Shown: positions 45,360-58,739, counted from the stretch's first letter. The stretch is DNA of 64,000 nucleotides from Sympetrum striolatum (GCA_947579665.1 OX388350.1:30413393-30477392), one strand, 5' to 3'. A program made the numbers and translations. Notes: generated by a model from the sequence alone, not told the origin.

Positions 45360-47480
45360 AGTCTTCGTCCTCGCAGGCACTTTATTTAACGGGGGAGGTA
45401 ACGATGAGGTGAAGATAATAAGGAGATAAGGGTCACTAAGTATTATGAGTGAATGAAGCAAAAGTAAAGAATATTACTCCTTTACTAAAACAATAGAAAC
45501 ATTTTTAATGAATAGATAAATCTACTCTTAACTGAAATCTTTTCATAGTCTTTCTTCAGTCGATATCTCATTCAGAAGCACGGCATTTTCGAAAGCATCT
45601 CAAATCATTATTAAAGAATTAAGGGATGGAAATTGTGATTGTGGTGAGCAACTAATTCGTTAGGCACTTCTTTATTTTGGTAAATGTATCCCCTGAAAAT
45701 TAGTAAGATTGGGAGTTCTAATCTCCTAGCCCTACTACTCTAATACACAATCGGAGCGTTATTTATTTTATGAAATCACCATAACTGAAAGTTATTCGTT
45801 TAAGGAAAATACATTTAAGGGGCTCAAAATTCAAATTCAAAATTTTCCGAAAAGAATTTAAGAAGGAAATAAACGTTGGTTTACATCAGTTATTTCGTTT
45901 TTCTTCAGTCCTGTCGGTAATCTGAGCATTTAATATAACAATTCTAAACTAAACGACAGTGAAGTCTAACAGGTGATGCAGTATGAATAACTACGTATAT
46001 TATCTGTTTGCAATGGTAAATGATTATGTAACTTAGTGAGAGTAACCATCTGCATGAAAAATTTTAAAATATCCTCCATATAAAGCCAATGTGATTAAAA
46101 ACTAGAAAGAGGTACACGATATCAAACGATACGTATTTCTGCCTATCACTGTGAATTCTATTGCATTAGCTTCAAATGCTAACATTCCATCAATGTTGTG
46201 TGGCTTAATTGAAACCGTACATGTTTAATTTTCTCTAACGAGAGATCAAACGCTACGAGGAGAAAGATGGCAGTCAGACCTAATATGAACCATTGATTGC
46301 TACCAATTTCGCTTTAATAAACAGTAAAGAGAGTTATTTAAAGTTTGTTTGTTCTAAAATTGGTTCACTGGAAATATTCCATTCCCAATACGAAGGCTCT
46401 ATGGATAAAGAGATAGTGAAGCGAGAGACAGCCAGTAAAATAAAATACCTTTGGCAACCCAATCCTGAGAAAAATATTTCAAAACAGCGATTAATACCGC
46501 AAATGACGGTAATGGCCCTCATCATGGAACGGATCCATAAAAATCGTTGTTGTCGTTCAGAGATACAATAAGCCGTACACATTGGAATTTCAGATTTTCA
46601 CCAGCAATGTGATGGATTAGAATTTTTACATGCTCCACGGAGAGGAGGCGATTCTCTCGACAGGAAAATGGTTTCCCATTGCCTTGTTCTCCCAAACCTT
46701 CCTCTATCCGGCCTTCTCGTTTGAACTTTGGCCAAAAACTCTCCGATACCCCAGCTCTAGCTCCAAGGGATGTAAATGACATAAAAACGAAGATGGAAAA
46801 GATTAATGGAAGTTCTGGAGATTAAAGACCGTTCGTTTGGCTGATCTGATGCATTGAATAGCAGAGGGAACGCCCGTGTGATTTTTTTATGAGTTGGTTC
46901 CGAATCCAGAGCGCCATATCTAGAAAACCTTGCGGAGGAATTTTTCGTTTGCCTGATATCCTGTTTGAATTGGAGCGCGCTGCAGGTCATTTTTTATTAT
47001 CTACGATCCGAATCGGTGGATTCCCGAGCATATTTAACGTGTCCAAGTTCGACGAGTGAACTGAGCATTCCTATCGTAAGATAAACAATCCGCTGCATCA
47101 CGCGTTTAGGTTCAGAATGGTTTGTTTTCCATGTCCTCGATATTGGCCGAGCCGTTTGTAATCCATCTCTTTATTCCAAAACTCTATCTTAGTGGACAGC
47201 GTTATGATTTTTCATAAATCTCTTTCGTCCTGATGTTCAATCAACATTCTCGGTATGGAAAATTGTTTACTTTTACGTATTGCATCAATATCTTAATGAT
47301 TCAATCCGTCTCTTGATCTTCTTATGAAACTAAAACGAATCAATAGGCTACTCTACTACTTAATATTATGATTAGAGTTTTGCCATTGTCGTACAGATTT
47401 GGTTAATACACAGTAAATAGCTAGCATATTGTTCATTTTTATCAACTGGAAGAATACGCAGGCAACCAGAATGATCTACA
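45360..47480. other. No gene seen; less AT-rich block at 46.6-47.1 kb
   Basis: Frames at 46293-46571 (plus) and 46334-46582, 46522-46782, 46757-46990 (minus) overlap on both strands and are not recognised. No transposon end seen. Confidence 0.35.
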
Positions 47481-47494
47481 CTTCTTTTTTTTGT

Positions 47495-47575
47495 ATGATG
47501 ATGAGTTAACTTACTCGAAACCGGTCGCATGATTTGAAATACATTTTATTGTGAACGCTGTCAAATTGTGTTTTC
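47495..47575 (+). ncRNA. PLE-type hairpin with hammerhead-like core
   Basis: ATGATGA, T, GAGT-TAACTT-ACTC, GAAACCGGTCG, then TTTGAAATACATTTTATTGTG. The second box and the GGTC are intact and the stem is four pairs. The first box has lost its initial C (ATGATGA). It shares CGAAACCGGTCG with the 18.5-kb palindrome exactly. A single copy here, not an inverted pair. Confidence 0.5.
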
Positions 47576-47579
47576 TATC

Positions 47580-48385
47580 AAGTGATCGTAGATAAATTCC
47601 GCCATTTATCGCAGGATGTCCTTAATTATATTCGTATTTATTTAGATTTAAAATCGATCGGTTTAGTTGTCACAGATGTGAAAATTGCAAAGTCGAGTTT
47701 TTTATTTTTTAATATTATATTTTTAGTTCTAGTTTAGTAGTTTCTAGTAGTTTAGTTCGCAAAAGTTCCCAAGTCTAGTTATCATACTGTGGATGAATCA
47801 TGTTATTATTTCGCTCATTTATTATTTGCAAGTTATTTTTTGTTCAAAAGTTTTTTAATCAAACTATTTTCGTCCATCAACAGATAGGTGTTGGATAAAA
47901 GAGTGTAAAACGCCAAATTTGTTATCATTGCATGAAGAATAGTGGATAAGATCTTAGAAGAACAGACTCTAGCAAAAGTAATCGTAGAAATGGATTCTCT
48001 TTTACTTCGTGATTTTTTACTACATAATATTCAATAAACTTATATTACGCTATCTATTATATTATATATTATTCTGGTCGCACTTCGTGGAAATAAATAA
48101 TGAAATAAGTGAAGAAAAACTTTGAAATTTCCACAAGATATAGTTGTATATAACTAGGTGAAGTTTTAGTGCGGGAACCAGTATTAGATGGAATTAGACA
48201 CTAATTTAATTATTACTACCTTCATAAAAAAACAAGTTTAAACTTTTGATTTGGAATATCACTAATAAATTCAATGATTATGTCTATTATATCGACTTGA
48301 TTTCACGTAATTATCATCAACCTGATTCTCATGTATTTCCAAAAATATCCTCTGTTGATATTTTCATCGATATCAATAAGGCTTC
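47580..48385. other. AT-rich stretch, no gene seen
   Basis: Locally repetitive AGTTTAGTAGTTTCTAGTAG-like sequence near 47730. No gene. Confidence 0.4.
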
Positions 48386-48662
48386 GACATACTTTTCGAT
48401 ATTCCTCTTGGGTACCACCAGAGCAAGGTCAAACAAACAGAGGGACGTCATATAAATTATGCATATCGCTGATGCTCAGTACGTCCGTACATTCCAGAAG
48501 TATCTACCTCCACCTCTATCTATAGTTTTCCTTTCAACGAATGCCACATATTTTACGATATTCCTTTTGGAGAAATAGTTCCAGAAATGAAAGGACAACA
48601 AACAGAGGGACGTCAGGTAAATTATGCGTATGATGCTGATACTCAGTACATCCGTATGTTAC
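48386..48662. repeat. Tandem duplication, about 165-bp offset
   Basis: AACAGAGGGACGTCA is exact at 48436-48450 and 48601-48615. Both copies have CGATATTCCT upstream (TTTTCGATATTCCTCTTGG against TTTACGATATTCCTTTTGG) and TAAATTATGCRTAT...GCTGAT...CTCAGTAC downstream. Identity is roughly 75-80% by eye. The plus frames at 48246-48455 and 48331-48525 cross it and are not supported. Confidence 0.65.
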
Positions 48663-48699
48663 AGCATCATCGAGAAACGCTCAAATCGCCCAAGTTGTA

Positions 48700-49390
48700 T
48701 ACCTCTTTCCTCCAGCAATGAACGCGAATAAACCCCCAGAAAACCAAATCACCGCATCGGCTCACGAGCTACGAACCACCCCTGAATATTCCCCACCGAA
48801 CAGATCGCAACGGATTCGCTCGTTCGATACACGCAAGACGTGAGAATGCGAAAAAAACGACCTCTGATATCCGTGACCTTCGGCGAACATTCGTTAGCGA
48901 ACGTTCGTGGAGAGAAAGAGATGGGGTTTTGCAACTAAAACCTCGTCGAAGTAGCGTGATTGTGGCAAGAGAGAGGAAATGAAGCAAGGAAACGGAGAAA
49001 GAGGCCGAAGGAGTGGGAGAGTACATAAGGATCGATAGTTACAGCACGTATCTCCTTCTCCGGGAGACCACGGACGTACCCAAATTCGCGTGAAACGGGT
49101 GTACGCGTGCGGCTTCGCGTTTATTCCGCTTCATGGCGCTGTCTAACCACCTATGCACTCCGTACCTTTCTCCATTGAAGCTCCTCCAGCGTCGGATACG
49201 TCCGCGGATTCTTTCTCCACGCTGCGCCTCTCAAACGGCACGTAATCTCTCTTAAAAGCGATCCTAATCCAGAGCCATAAACACTCGTGAGAAAAGGGAG
49301 GCTTATCTCCCATAAAAGGCTGGGAGCGGTTCAAAAATTTCGAGATGAACCTTTATCCGCTTCGCCGAATCGCGGAATGAATAAAACATT
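48700..49390. other. GC/CpG-rich block, no gene supported
   Basis: One of the most GC-rich parts of the window, with many CpGs and a local repeat CGAACATTCGTTAGCGAACGTTCG. Minus frames at 48749-48934, 48769-49026 and 49143-49334 overlap and lack domains. It could be a CpG-rich promoter, enhancer or first-exon region. Confidence 0.3.
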
Positions 49391-49967
49391 AGGCGTTACA
49401 CGATTTCTGATCATATCTGAAGGGTACGGTTTCTTGCGGCTCTTGTATTTCCTCATATTTCTATGATTCCTGCAAGGATCGTTCGTATTTTCTGCTTATA
49501 AACACTATAAATTTATACATTTGTGAATCTAAATTTTGATCTTTTTTGAAAAAAGCTATTATCATTTTTAACAGCTAACAGTGTGACACTCCGGCAGAAA
49601 ATTGTTTTTTTGTAACTTCCAATGCAAGATTTCATTATTAGAAGAGAATGACTGAATATTTATGATACGACGTATTTTGATCCTTGATATCGATTTCTAG
49701 AATTTAAATCGACCATCCAAAATTTTGGAGCATTCTAATTACAATTCGTGCAGCTCATTTTTTGAAGAGATTGAATTATATATTACTTGATTTAGTATAA
49801 TTTAACGCACAAAATCTGTTCGCAATGATGTAAATAATTCAATATTGCTGATAGAATACGCATGGTAAGTATTTTTGATGAGCTACATGTTAATAATTTT
49901 AAAAATTTCACAAATAAATACAAACCAAGTTAATTGACGGTCACTGCTAGTTTAGATTTTTTATTAA

Positions 49968-50255
49968 CACCTTCTGTGCGGCGTCGTTTTCATTGGTTGC
50001 TATCATATGGCTGAATACTTTTAATATAATATTTATATAACTAATAAAATAATAATATAATGTAATAATAAAAGTATATAAATAATATTTCAATTATACA
50101 TAGAATTTTAGCTCTATATGCTGCACTAAGTTTAAAAAAATTAATGCCAACATTTATCGGTTTTAAAAAAATATTTATTGCGTGATATGCCGCTCTCAGT
50201 GACAGGATAGGACCAACGTGAGCGGCATGTAGAGCCGCTCTCCGCACGGAACGTG
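49968..50255. mobile_element. Non-autonomous piggyBac element (288-bp MITE)
   Basis: Flanked by TTAA on both sides (49964-49967 and 50256-50259), the piggyBac target. The termini are inverted repeats: CACCTTCTGTGCGGCG at the left and CACGTTCCGTGCGGAG at the right in reverse complement, 13 of 16 identical. A subterminal hairpin GAGCGGC-ATGTAGA-GCCGCTC lies just inside the right end, with another GCCGCTC nearby, typical of piggyBac subterminal repeats. No transposase; the minus frame 50041-50289 is not one. Its ends differ from those of the piggyBac at 61.97 kb, so another source supplied the transposase. Confidence 0.82.
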
Positions 50256-50299
50256 TTAAAACAGCAGAAAGTTTTGAGACGTGAGGCAAGTTATCATTT

Positions 50300-53195
50300 A
50301 AATTTAAAACCTATTAATTATAAAAAAATATAAAGTGTTTAATTATATGAGAATTTTCCAGCATTATATTTGCAAAAAGCTCTCAAAAGATAAAATAAAT
50401 CTAACAGAATCTAAAGAGAGACATAAAATGGAAATGAAGTGTGATCTAATTTCACAATACCTGTAGTTTCGTAAGAAATACTTTTTTATGTTTTACTATT
50501 TAAATGTTTCCGATTATATTCCGACCATATATTTTGAAAGGCCTTAATTTATTATTTAATCAATCCTTTTCTAAAAGTTCGAGAGTTTAGCAAGTCAGAA
50601 GAAATCAACGGAACAGTAAAAGTAAATACATGTGCAGTTATATTCAGCTAAGTTTGCTTTCAAGCTTTGATAAATACGGTTCCACGACGAATTGAAAAAA
50701 GCCCTGAAGCTATTCAAGCCCGTGACTAATGTGATCAAAACGTCCCTAAAAGCTAAAATGAAGCAGGACTGGACGGACTTTTGAAAGGAAGATAAATCAC
50801 CGATTTCGGTCACCCGGGCAGTTTTTGATCAAATCAATACGCAGGATTAATTCGCTAATACACGCGAGTAAAACTTCATATATTGATGAAATACCACAGC
50901 ATAGTTCAACCGGAGGAACTGGTTGATAAATTCATACATTGTTATTTTCTCTCATGACTAGGATCGGTCCATGAAAGAATGAGGATATGAAAAATTCGTC
51001 CGAGCATCCGTTAATTTATTGACAGGAAGAGACGACGCGGTCGCCCGGGAATATTTAAAGACCGTCCGACTGTGGATGTTTGAGTCTCCTGTTACAGATG
51101 AACAAAATAGCGCAATTGACCGTGAATATGGCGTATCCGAGATTTTTTTTAAACAAACGAGCCCTATTCATCCAAATTTCGCGTTTGATTTTCGGATGAA
51201 AAAAACGTAAAAGAGCTCGGGATATTAGCGGAGTTATTTCATTTCGGATGAAGTCGAAAATTCCTGGTATCGGCGGTGGAAAATTCTGGATCCGCTAATG
51301 ATCCCAGGATCGTACACGGTTTCTCGACGAGAGAACTGAAAATAACGTTTAGCGAAAAATATTTTGAGGTAATTCTTTCCAAATGGGAAACGAATATTTA
51401 TCATCCAATCATGTAGAATTTCAGTGGCAGCTAATCCATTCCAAGCTACAAATCTCTATCATGTTTCGCCGAAGCTTCATGCTTTGGCGAATGACGAATT
51501 TATATGTTTCTTTTAAGCGGATATGTGTTTGTGGAAAGCTAATCCGAACGATTTAACTCATTTCAAACCGACGTATCATTTATGTATGATTTTCAAAATA
51601 AAGAAGTCAGGGGGAATCACGCTTAGAAAAATGTCACCATTTCATTTTAAAAGATCATGCATACATTCCTGAGACTCATTAATAAATGTAAACTGGTGTG
51701 TCGAATATTTCTCTCCGAAAACTAGGAAAGTAGAATTGAAATTGGCGAGTGAATCCTTGTAAGAGTTATGAATAAAATATGAAGCACTTCAAGATGGTAA
51801 AAATGAAGTATTATGCACAAAAAGACGAAATGGCATGATTTACCATTATACTCTTAGTACGTCAATGAAAATATTTATATTTTTAGCTTCGTATTAGAAC
51901 TCCTTCAATAAATTATTTAAAATATATTCTAAAATATTTTTTATCTACATTATTTCTTAGTCAGTAGAAATCTAGGATTTTTTTGAATTTTTTGAATGTT
52001 TTTTATCATTTTAAAGATGATATGAAACACTTTTTTGCACTAATTTACGAACTAGTAAACTCCACCGTCAAGAAGGGCGAAACTATTTAACTTTTTAAAT
52101 AAATATCTTTTATTGCATGTGTCTGGCCTTGGAAAAAGGAGTAGGCAATTATTAATAGCTTAAGCAACTGAATTCCTTCAATAATTTTATGCATTTCTTA
52201 TGATACCCGCAGTAGTATGAGAGGCACTAGATCTAGAGAGAGACTAGAGATCTCACTCCAAAGATGATGAATTTATTTAAATTAATATCAGGATAACACT
52301 ATGGGCAAATTTCTTGAAAAAGATTTCTAATTCAGAATTGCAGGCTTCCGTGATTAAGAGAGGAAAGTTATGTAATGTAATTTCATGATAACATTCCAAA
52401 ACGAAGCCGTGGGGAAAATAATAAGTAATTGCTTTTAAAAAATTCAGATTTGGTGCTTAAATATCATATTGATATCTTAGTTATTCGCCATAAATATATT
52501 TGAACTGATTCTCATATTTCATTTAGTTACTTCTACTATGATTAGGGGAAATTGATAGAATTATGAGCTATAGGAGAAGCAATCACAATAGTTCCCTTAG
52601 AGAGCCAAATGAGCAGAGTTCATACGCAAACTTATCGGAACCCGACGAAATTAATAAATGAGCATATCTAATTGATACGATTGACTGAAGGCTTAAAGAC
52701 CATAAATTCACGAAAAAACTTAACTCGTAATGGAATAATTTCGGTTTAATATTTTTTATAATATCCTCATCGACATATATAAAATATCTAAGTCAATCAT
52801 GACAAAAATAGCAACAAACGAAACACATGATAAAAAATTCTATTCGAATAAAGTTTTGTCACGTTATCTTCCCTAAACTTTTCTCTTCCAAAATTAATCA
52901 TGATTCTTTTCCGAGGGCTCAGCAGATGTTGCTGTTGACGTGGTGAATTTTTCGTGAGCAGTAACCCAAATGTAACTTAATTTAGAAAAAATTGCGTCAC
53001 CGGGAATGTCTTATCTCCAGGCTTATCAATCTATCTGCGGTGCGAATTTGTTATCTCCGTACGTAGCCATTTGTTTCTATTTCTGCTCGCCTCCACTCAT
53101 CCATTTATATCTCCTCTATTTTGTCGGGAAGTAATTCTCCGGGTTGGTCGTGTTCCTTCCTCGCTTGTTCTGTCAACTTCGCTGGACTGCCATTT
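50300..53195. other. No gene seen
   Basis: AT-rich, with a less AT-rich, single-copy-looking block at about 50950-51330 that holds an unrecognised 63-codon frame (51019-51210). A short palindromic cluster (GATCTAGAGAGAGACTAGAGATC) lies at about 52230-52255. Confidence 0.35.
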
Positions 53196-53204
53196 ATCCA
53201 CGCG

Positions 53205-53226
53205 CTCAGAGAGAGAGAGAGAGAGC
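53205..53226. repeat. Short (GA)n microsatellite
   Basis: An uninterrupted run of about nine GA units. Confidence 0.8.
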
Positions 53227-53579
53227 CATCTAGCATGACGCCGAGTCATCAATATTCCTTTTGCATCGCTCTTTTATAAATGTTTTACTTGTACGTGAGC
53301 GGTAACTTCCGAGAGACTATAGGTTCGCTTTTACGCCATCCCGAATTAATCTCACTGACAATTTATCCTAAGGTCCATTAAGTAGAATTTAATCATCTTT
53401 TCACAATGAGAACTATTAAAGAGTATATTTAGTAATATATTTTTATCCTAAAGTTTCCACTGATGGCTATGAATGAGGAAAGAGTCGCAAAATACTCCAA
53501 ACACCATCAAAATTGAGAACCACCGATGTACATTTCGCTCTCTGACAAACAGCATTATCAAGGCTACAAAGGTGACCTT

Positions 53580-53900
53580 GTGACTCTTTCCTTATATATA
53601 TATTTTTATTTAATATTTTTGAAATATTTTTCTTCAATTATTTGGATAGTTTATTTATAAAATAATTTACTTGAGTTATTATTTCTTTTCCATTCAATTT
53701 TAACTGCAGATATTTTGTTAAAAAATCTCGTTAGTTTTTATTAAATTATTTGCGTATTATTTATAAAATATTTTATCATTTTATAATTTAATTATTTTAA
53801 CAGAAGATACTCTAATAAAATAATTATATTTAATGGTTTCTTAAGTTATTTACGTAATTTATTTAATATATAATTTAATTAAACTTTCATTTGTACAGAA
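53580..53900. other. Very AT-rich, locally repetitive block
   Basis: TTATTTA/TTTAATTATTT-type words recur throughout with hardly any G or C. No unit length is constant. It may be a decayed AT satellite or a matrix-attachment-type sequence; neither can be shown from sequence alone. Confidence 0.4.
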
Positions 53901-53904
53901 TTAA

Positions 53905-56040
53905 GAGGAGCAAACAAAATATTCTCGCAATATCCTGGCTGGGAACCAGAAAAAGTCACATTAAAAAATCGGATATTCAATAAATAAAATTTTGGGAATT
54001 CATGAAGGCAAGGGATCAGATTTTTCTCTGTTAGAACAACCAAGACTATCTTTTAATCTAACCATCCTAATGATAGTAATCGACTTGCTGTAGTTTATGT
54101 ATCCACACCAATATATTGCAAAGCATAGGTAAGACACTATGAACTAAAGCTAAAGCACACTATAATTAAGTCTTAAAAAAACTATAAGTAAATCAAGACT
54201 TTGACAGCGAATGCCCATAATAATCATAATTTTTCTCCATTACGGAAAAATATTAACCATTACCACAATGCGATACTGCAGGAAGTATTTCAAATAGTTT
54301 AACTAAAATTTTCGAAATTCTCCGTAAAATGTATACCAATAAAAGCTGATCCTAGTTGAGAGAATTCTAAACTGTTATTAGCAAACGAGATTAATACTAG
54401 CCATAACAGTATATATAAATAGCTTTCAGATTACCAGAGTCACTTTAACAAAAGGCAAATGATCTCTGCTGTGATTGGTCAATTCTATCAATGCTTCAAA
54501 TAAATCGAGTACACGAAATATAGTATGTACCATATTCCACAAGTTTTACTGACCACAAATAAAAGCCTCCATCGGTAGCTCTCATTGTCAGTGTATTTTA
54601 ACATCAACCAAAAGCTACATTAACGTTCTCATGCATTGGCGCTCTACATACACCAAATTCTGTTTTCACTTTATTCCGCGGATTCTATCTAACGGGATTG
54701 ATTAATTTGGTTCACGAACGCTGTTTTGAATTCTAAACAAAAAAAGGCAGTGGCAGGAAGAACACAAAACCAACGCACTCAATATTCTGGGCTTGTCCAG
54801 GTTATCCTTGATAGCGGAGGGACTACACCATTGAATTTTGTGGTGACGACGTGCTAAATATTTAAAGCGATGAATTGGATGGCGGGTCAGAGTAAAACGA
54901 TAAATTGATTTGAAAAATTTTTATGCCAATATTATTTTTTGCTGCTTTGTTACCGCATTCACGAAATTTTGTCGTAATATCGTTAAACTGTCCCAGAAAT
55001 TACTTTTGAATTATTTTGTCCATGCAGTGATTTGCAAAGAAAACAGCAATATAATAGTAAATAAGCAGTAAAGGTTTGAATTCTTTCATAAAATTAATAC
55101 GGGAAATAATCGCCAAACAATTTATCTACGGTAAGTTTCACTCAAAAAAAAAACCTTAAAAAATTGTGTTAATGTTACTGAATAAAATTTTATCCTTACG
55201 AAGAAAGTAAAAATATAATGCTGAATTTGCAACATCACATGCGACTTGGGAGAGTGAAGTGCGAGTGAATGCTACGGAGAAGAGTAAGGTAGGATAAGAA
55301 ACTCGTAAATTATCTTACACATTCAATTAGTGCAGGGCTCCATTCCGCCTTTCGTAACACGTTGGGTACCATCCCACGTATTATGAGGTAGTATTCACGC
55401 TAGAGAATTTTCTTGTCGAAGAGTAAAGGATTAAATGAAAACATTTTATTTTGTCTTATAATCCGAAGAACGTTCCAATTATTTCTGAGTTAATTTTACA
55501 CGATTTGTTAGCGCAAACTTGGGAATAAATGGAGGAAACTTTTCATTCAATTGTTTAATTTTCTTAAATCTAATTTCATACTGCAGGAAATGGGAGGTAT
55601 TCAAATATAAAAAAATTTTTCTCTTCGTTTATGCTGTTTAGTATCGTAAAGTATCCTTTTTATCATAGGAAAAACCTAACCATTTCGATGCTTCTTCTCT
55701 AAGCAGAAACTACAACATGTTTCTCAAGATTCTATAGCCTATCATTAGGAGTTTTTGAAAATTATCCATTGTGAAAAATAAAATGAGGGGTGTTGGAATC
55801 AGTAGATGAAGCCCATCAAGCGATTGATCAACGACATATTAAATCTATCGGAACCGATAGTAGCATTGCTTCACCCTTCCGATATAACTCAATTAAATCT
55901 CTCTCCTATGCCGACGGTCAGAGAGTATTTAATGAAAATAGCCGATACTAAAGAAGTAAAACAATTCGTACTTTTCACAGATTATTTATTTTTTAAATGG
56001 CTGCTGAAAATGTCTATTAGTAAACAAAATTATTTGCATT
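53905..56040. other. No gene seen
   Basis: AT-rich background. The frame at 55806-56045 (79 codons) resembles no family I know and has no neighbouring exon signals. Confidence 0.4.
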
Positions 56041-56059
56041 TATAATCTAAAATATCCAT

Positions 56060-56092
56060 GCTCTGTGGAAATTATTAAGTGTTTTACTTCAT
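56060..56092 (+). repeat. PLE-type outer segment (CTGTGGAAATTATTAAGTG)
   Basis: CTCTGTGGAAATTATTAAGT then GTTTTAC matches the outer half of the PLE-type hairpin units (TGTGGAAGTTACTAAGTGTTTG at 18.59 kb). The hairpin itself is not visible upstream. Confidence 0.35.
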
Positions 56093-56099
56093 TAGTATA

Positions 56100-58030
56100 G
56101 TGCCATCCCCCAAAGTCAAGCTTATAGATAGAGATATACATATTTAAACAAAATAGCCGATTTTTAAGCTTTTCTGTATAATAATTCACCCCTTTTTCTA
56201 TTTTAGGAGATAAAAATTGAAAGGCGATCCGTATTCTTTTTCTTTGAGAAAAACTTCCCACTTATACATTTTACTTTTAATCCGCTCCTTTGAATTCTAT
56301 AAGACATCTTTTCTTCTCATCGTTCCACTTTCTGATCCGGCTCAATATCAATCCCAGCATCCCTCATTACATCTCCTTCATTGACGATGATTCCATTATG
56401 CGCAGACATAAAGATGCGGCCGACGGATTATCTCTCGGATGCTCTGATCGCTCCATACTTGGTCTCTCGCCCCAATTGTTTTCAAATCCCCTTCTTCCAT
56501 GTAAAACGCTTTTTGCCTTAGCTTCAACGTTTTTACGGTCGATATCAACGGTCTTTCTTCAAGAAGATCTCGTATGAGACTCCGACTTTCGAATTATCGT
56601 CGCTTTAACTGGAAAATTTTCCTAAAAGATTGCTATTTAATTCAAACATTTGCGAACGAACTGGACCAGTATTTTTAATTTTTTATGATAATATTTACCG
56701 TTGATAATATGTGCCCCAAATTGATTTTAGATTAAAGTGATATTACGATTCCCTTCTTTAATTTAAGAATATGTTAATCCAAAAATAATGCCTCGCCTAA
56801 TTAAAATTTACTATCTAAAAGAAAGTAGTTCATATGTTTGAGAGTGAGTTTAGTATAACTTACAAAGTATGACTGTTTTCAATGGCATATTGGAGCGGAT
56901 ATACCTATACTGTTTTCTGTCTTAAGAGAAATACTCGGAGGGAAACTTCTAGATTTTCTGTAATCTTGGGTACTTAAATCATCATAAAATATGTCGACTT
57001 GTATGCCATTGATTTTAAATGAAATTTTGGTATGAAGAAAAATGAAACGACTTCGTATATTTAGAACCTCCTGCTTATACAATATCATCGCAAAGAAATC
57101 GATATGCTCTTTTAGAAAATTAGAAAAATAAAGGCGATGATCGATTGAAGAATTGATAACAAGATGGAATCTCAAAAAGATTCTGGGCCTCGTTATCTTA
57201 TATTTTGTCATATTTTAGACTTAGGAAAAGCTACTGAAAACCTAGATTTCCCCGGCTAAGAACATTATCCAGCCAGAAGCAAACACTTCCTTTAGTCATT
57301 CTTAGTTGAGAGACGAGTCAAACTTGAAAATGGGATTTAAGGTAAGAATCGACGTCGGCTAAAATATAAAGAACCAATGTTTAACTGGCTCTTAAAAAAA
57401 TCAAAAGTTTAAGATTTTAAATTAAAATTTGGATATAATAGATGTAACGAGTCGTTACTTAAATCAATTCGTACGTTATATAAAAATTCTGTAATGAAAA
57501 CAAAAAGATATTTGGACAAAAATGATTCGCTGAAATTGGAATGGGGACAGAATTACAAAGATAAATAAGTGATACAGTGAATAATATGAGAGTAATACTG
57601 ATAAAATTATACGAATGCTTAGAATGAGAAATGTACACTTTCAGTCCATGGCGCGGCATTCCTTTGAAATATGTGACTAGCGTAGGTGGCATTCATTGTG
57701 GGGGACAGGGTGTCACAGACCACGCCGTCGCATTTTGCTTTCCAGACCATTTAATCCTACCGCTTATAAGTCAGATAGCTTCCCACTTTTTAGAAATGCT
57801 GGACTGCCATCATAGTCCATGCCAGGAAAGGGACCACTTTTACAAAGGCGCTACCCAGTTGGCTATCTGATATTTCCTTTTTTTAATCTCAAAATATCGC
57901 TTTAATGATGATAACCAAACTTCAGCCAATTCCTTTATATTTGTATTACCCTTACCACAGAAAATCTCAGCAGAAGATCACAAAGAAAGAAAATTTGGAA
58001 CACGGCTGGTAAGGAATTTGAGGATTAAAA
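56100..58030. other. No gene seen
   Basis: Frames at 56290-56577, 57631-57870 (plus) and 56879-57211, 57459-57692 (minus) are unrecognised. 56290-56580 is less AT-rich and single-copy in appearance. Confidence 0.35.
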
Positions 58031-58033
58031 TCT

Positions 58034-58173
58034 CCAATAGCCGTCTTTGTTGGCGTTTCTCGTCTCATTTACCGGTATTCGGAGAAAGAGTGTTCCAAAA
58101 GTGCGGTGTTATTTCTTTTCTTCTCCGGATACCGTTGAATAAGATGAAAAACGCTGATAAAGACGGCTATTGG
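58034..58173. mobile_element. 140-bp hairpin element (MITE-like)
   Basis: Imperfect palindrome with 15 exact terminal base pairs, CCAATAGCCGTCTTT, and continuing homology between the arms for about 55 bp (GCGTTTCTCGTCTCATTTAC against GCGTTTTTCATCTTATTCAA, then CGGTAT(T/C)CGGAGAA). No clear target-site duplication and no family recognised from the ends. The frame at 58018-58278 simply runs through it. Confidence 0.6.
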
Positions 58174-58739
58174 ACCCATTGGATAAATCTGATAACATTC
58201 ACTCAGAAAACTAAATATCTCCAACAGTTATCCATACATAAATATTCATTTCATTCATTGTGTAATAAACTTGCATAAATTCTGAAGAAAACATAATAAA
58301 TATTTCAATCGGATACATCCAGAATTTCTAGGACGAAACGTAACTTCTCCCTCTGATAACGATGTTTTTTACTTTACTCTTTCATAGCAGGAGATATACA
58401 TCTCAGCAATAGAGAGGACCCCATTAGTGCTTAAGACAACTTAGGAATAAAGACAGTAAGCGTTGCATAAAATAACGTATCCATTTCAGAAATATCAAGG
58501 GAAAAACAACTTTGATCTTTTCAAGTAGGAGCTAAGTTATTATTCATGGGCTTGCATTAATCGAAGCATCAATAATACAGATTTTCCTTTGCGATAAAAA
58601 AAAGCCTTATGAAAAAAGGTGTTTTTTTCCTAAGCTATTAGCTACTTCAAAATACTTCATGCTGTCACATATTGAATCAACTGCATAATCGAAACCAACC
58701 TGCATACTCTTCCGAAGGACCAAAGCGATACATATAGTG

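Noticed and set aside
46293..46990. Overlapping frames of 77-92 codons on both strands
   Set aside because: Both strands are open because stop codons are sparse in a less AT-rich block; none shows a known family.
55806..56045. 79-codon frame MKPIKRLIND...
   Set aside because: No recognised motif; AT-rich codons; ends next to a PLE-type repeat.
57631..57870. 79-codon frame with Cys and His residues
   Set aside because: Cys/His spacing fits no zinc-finger pattern and no other coding evidence is present.
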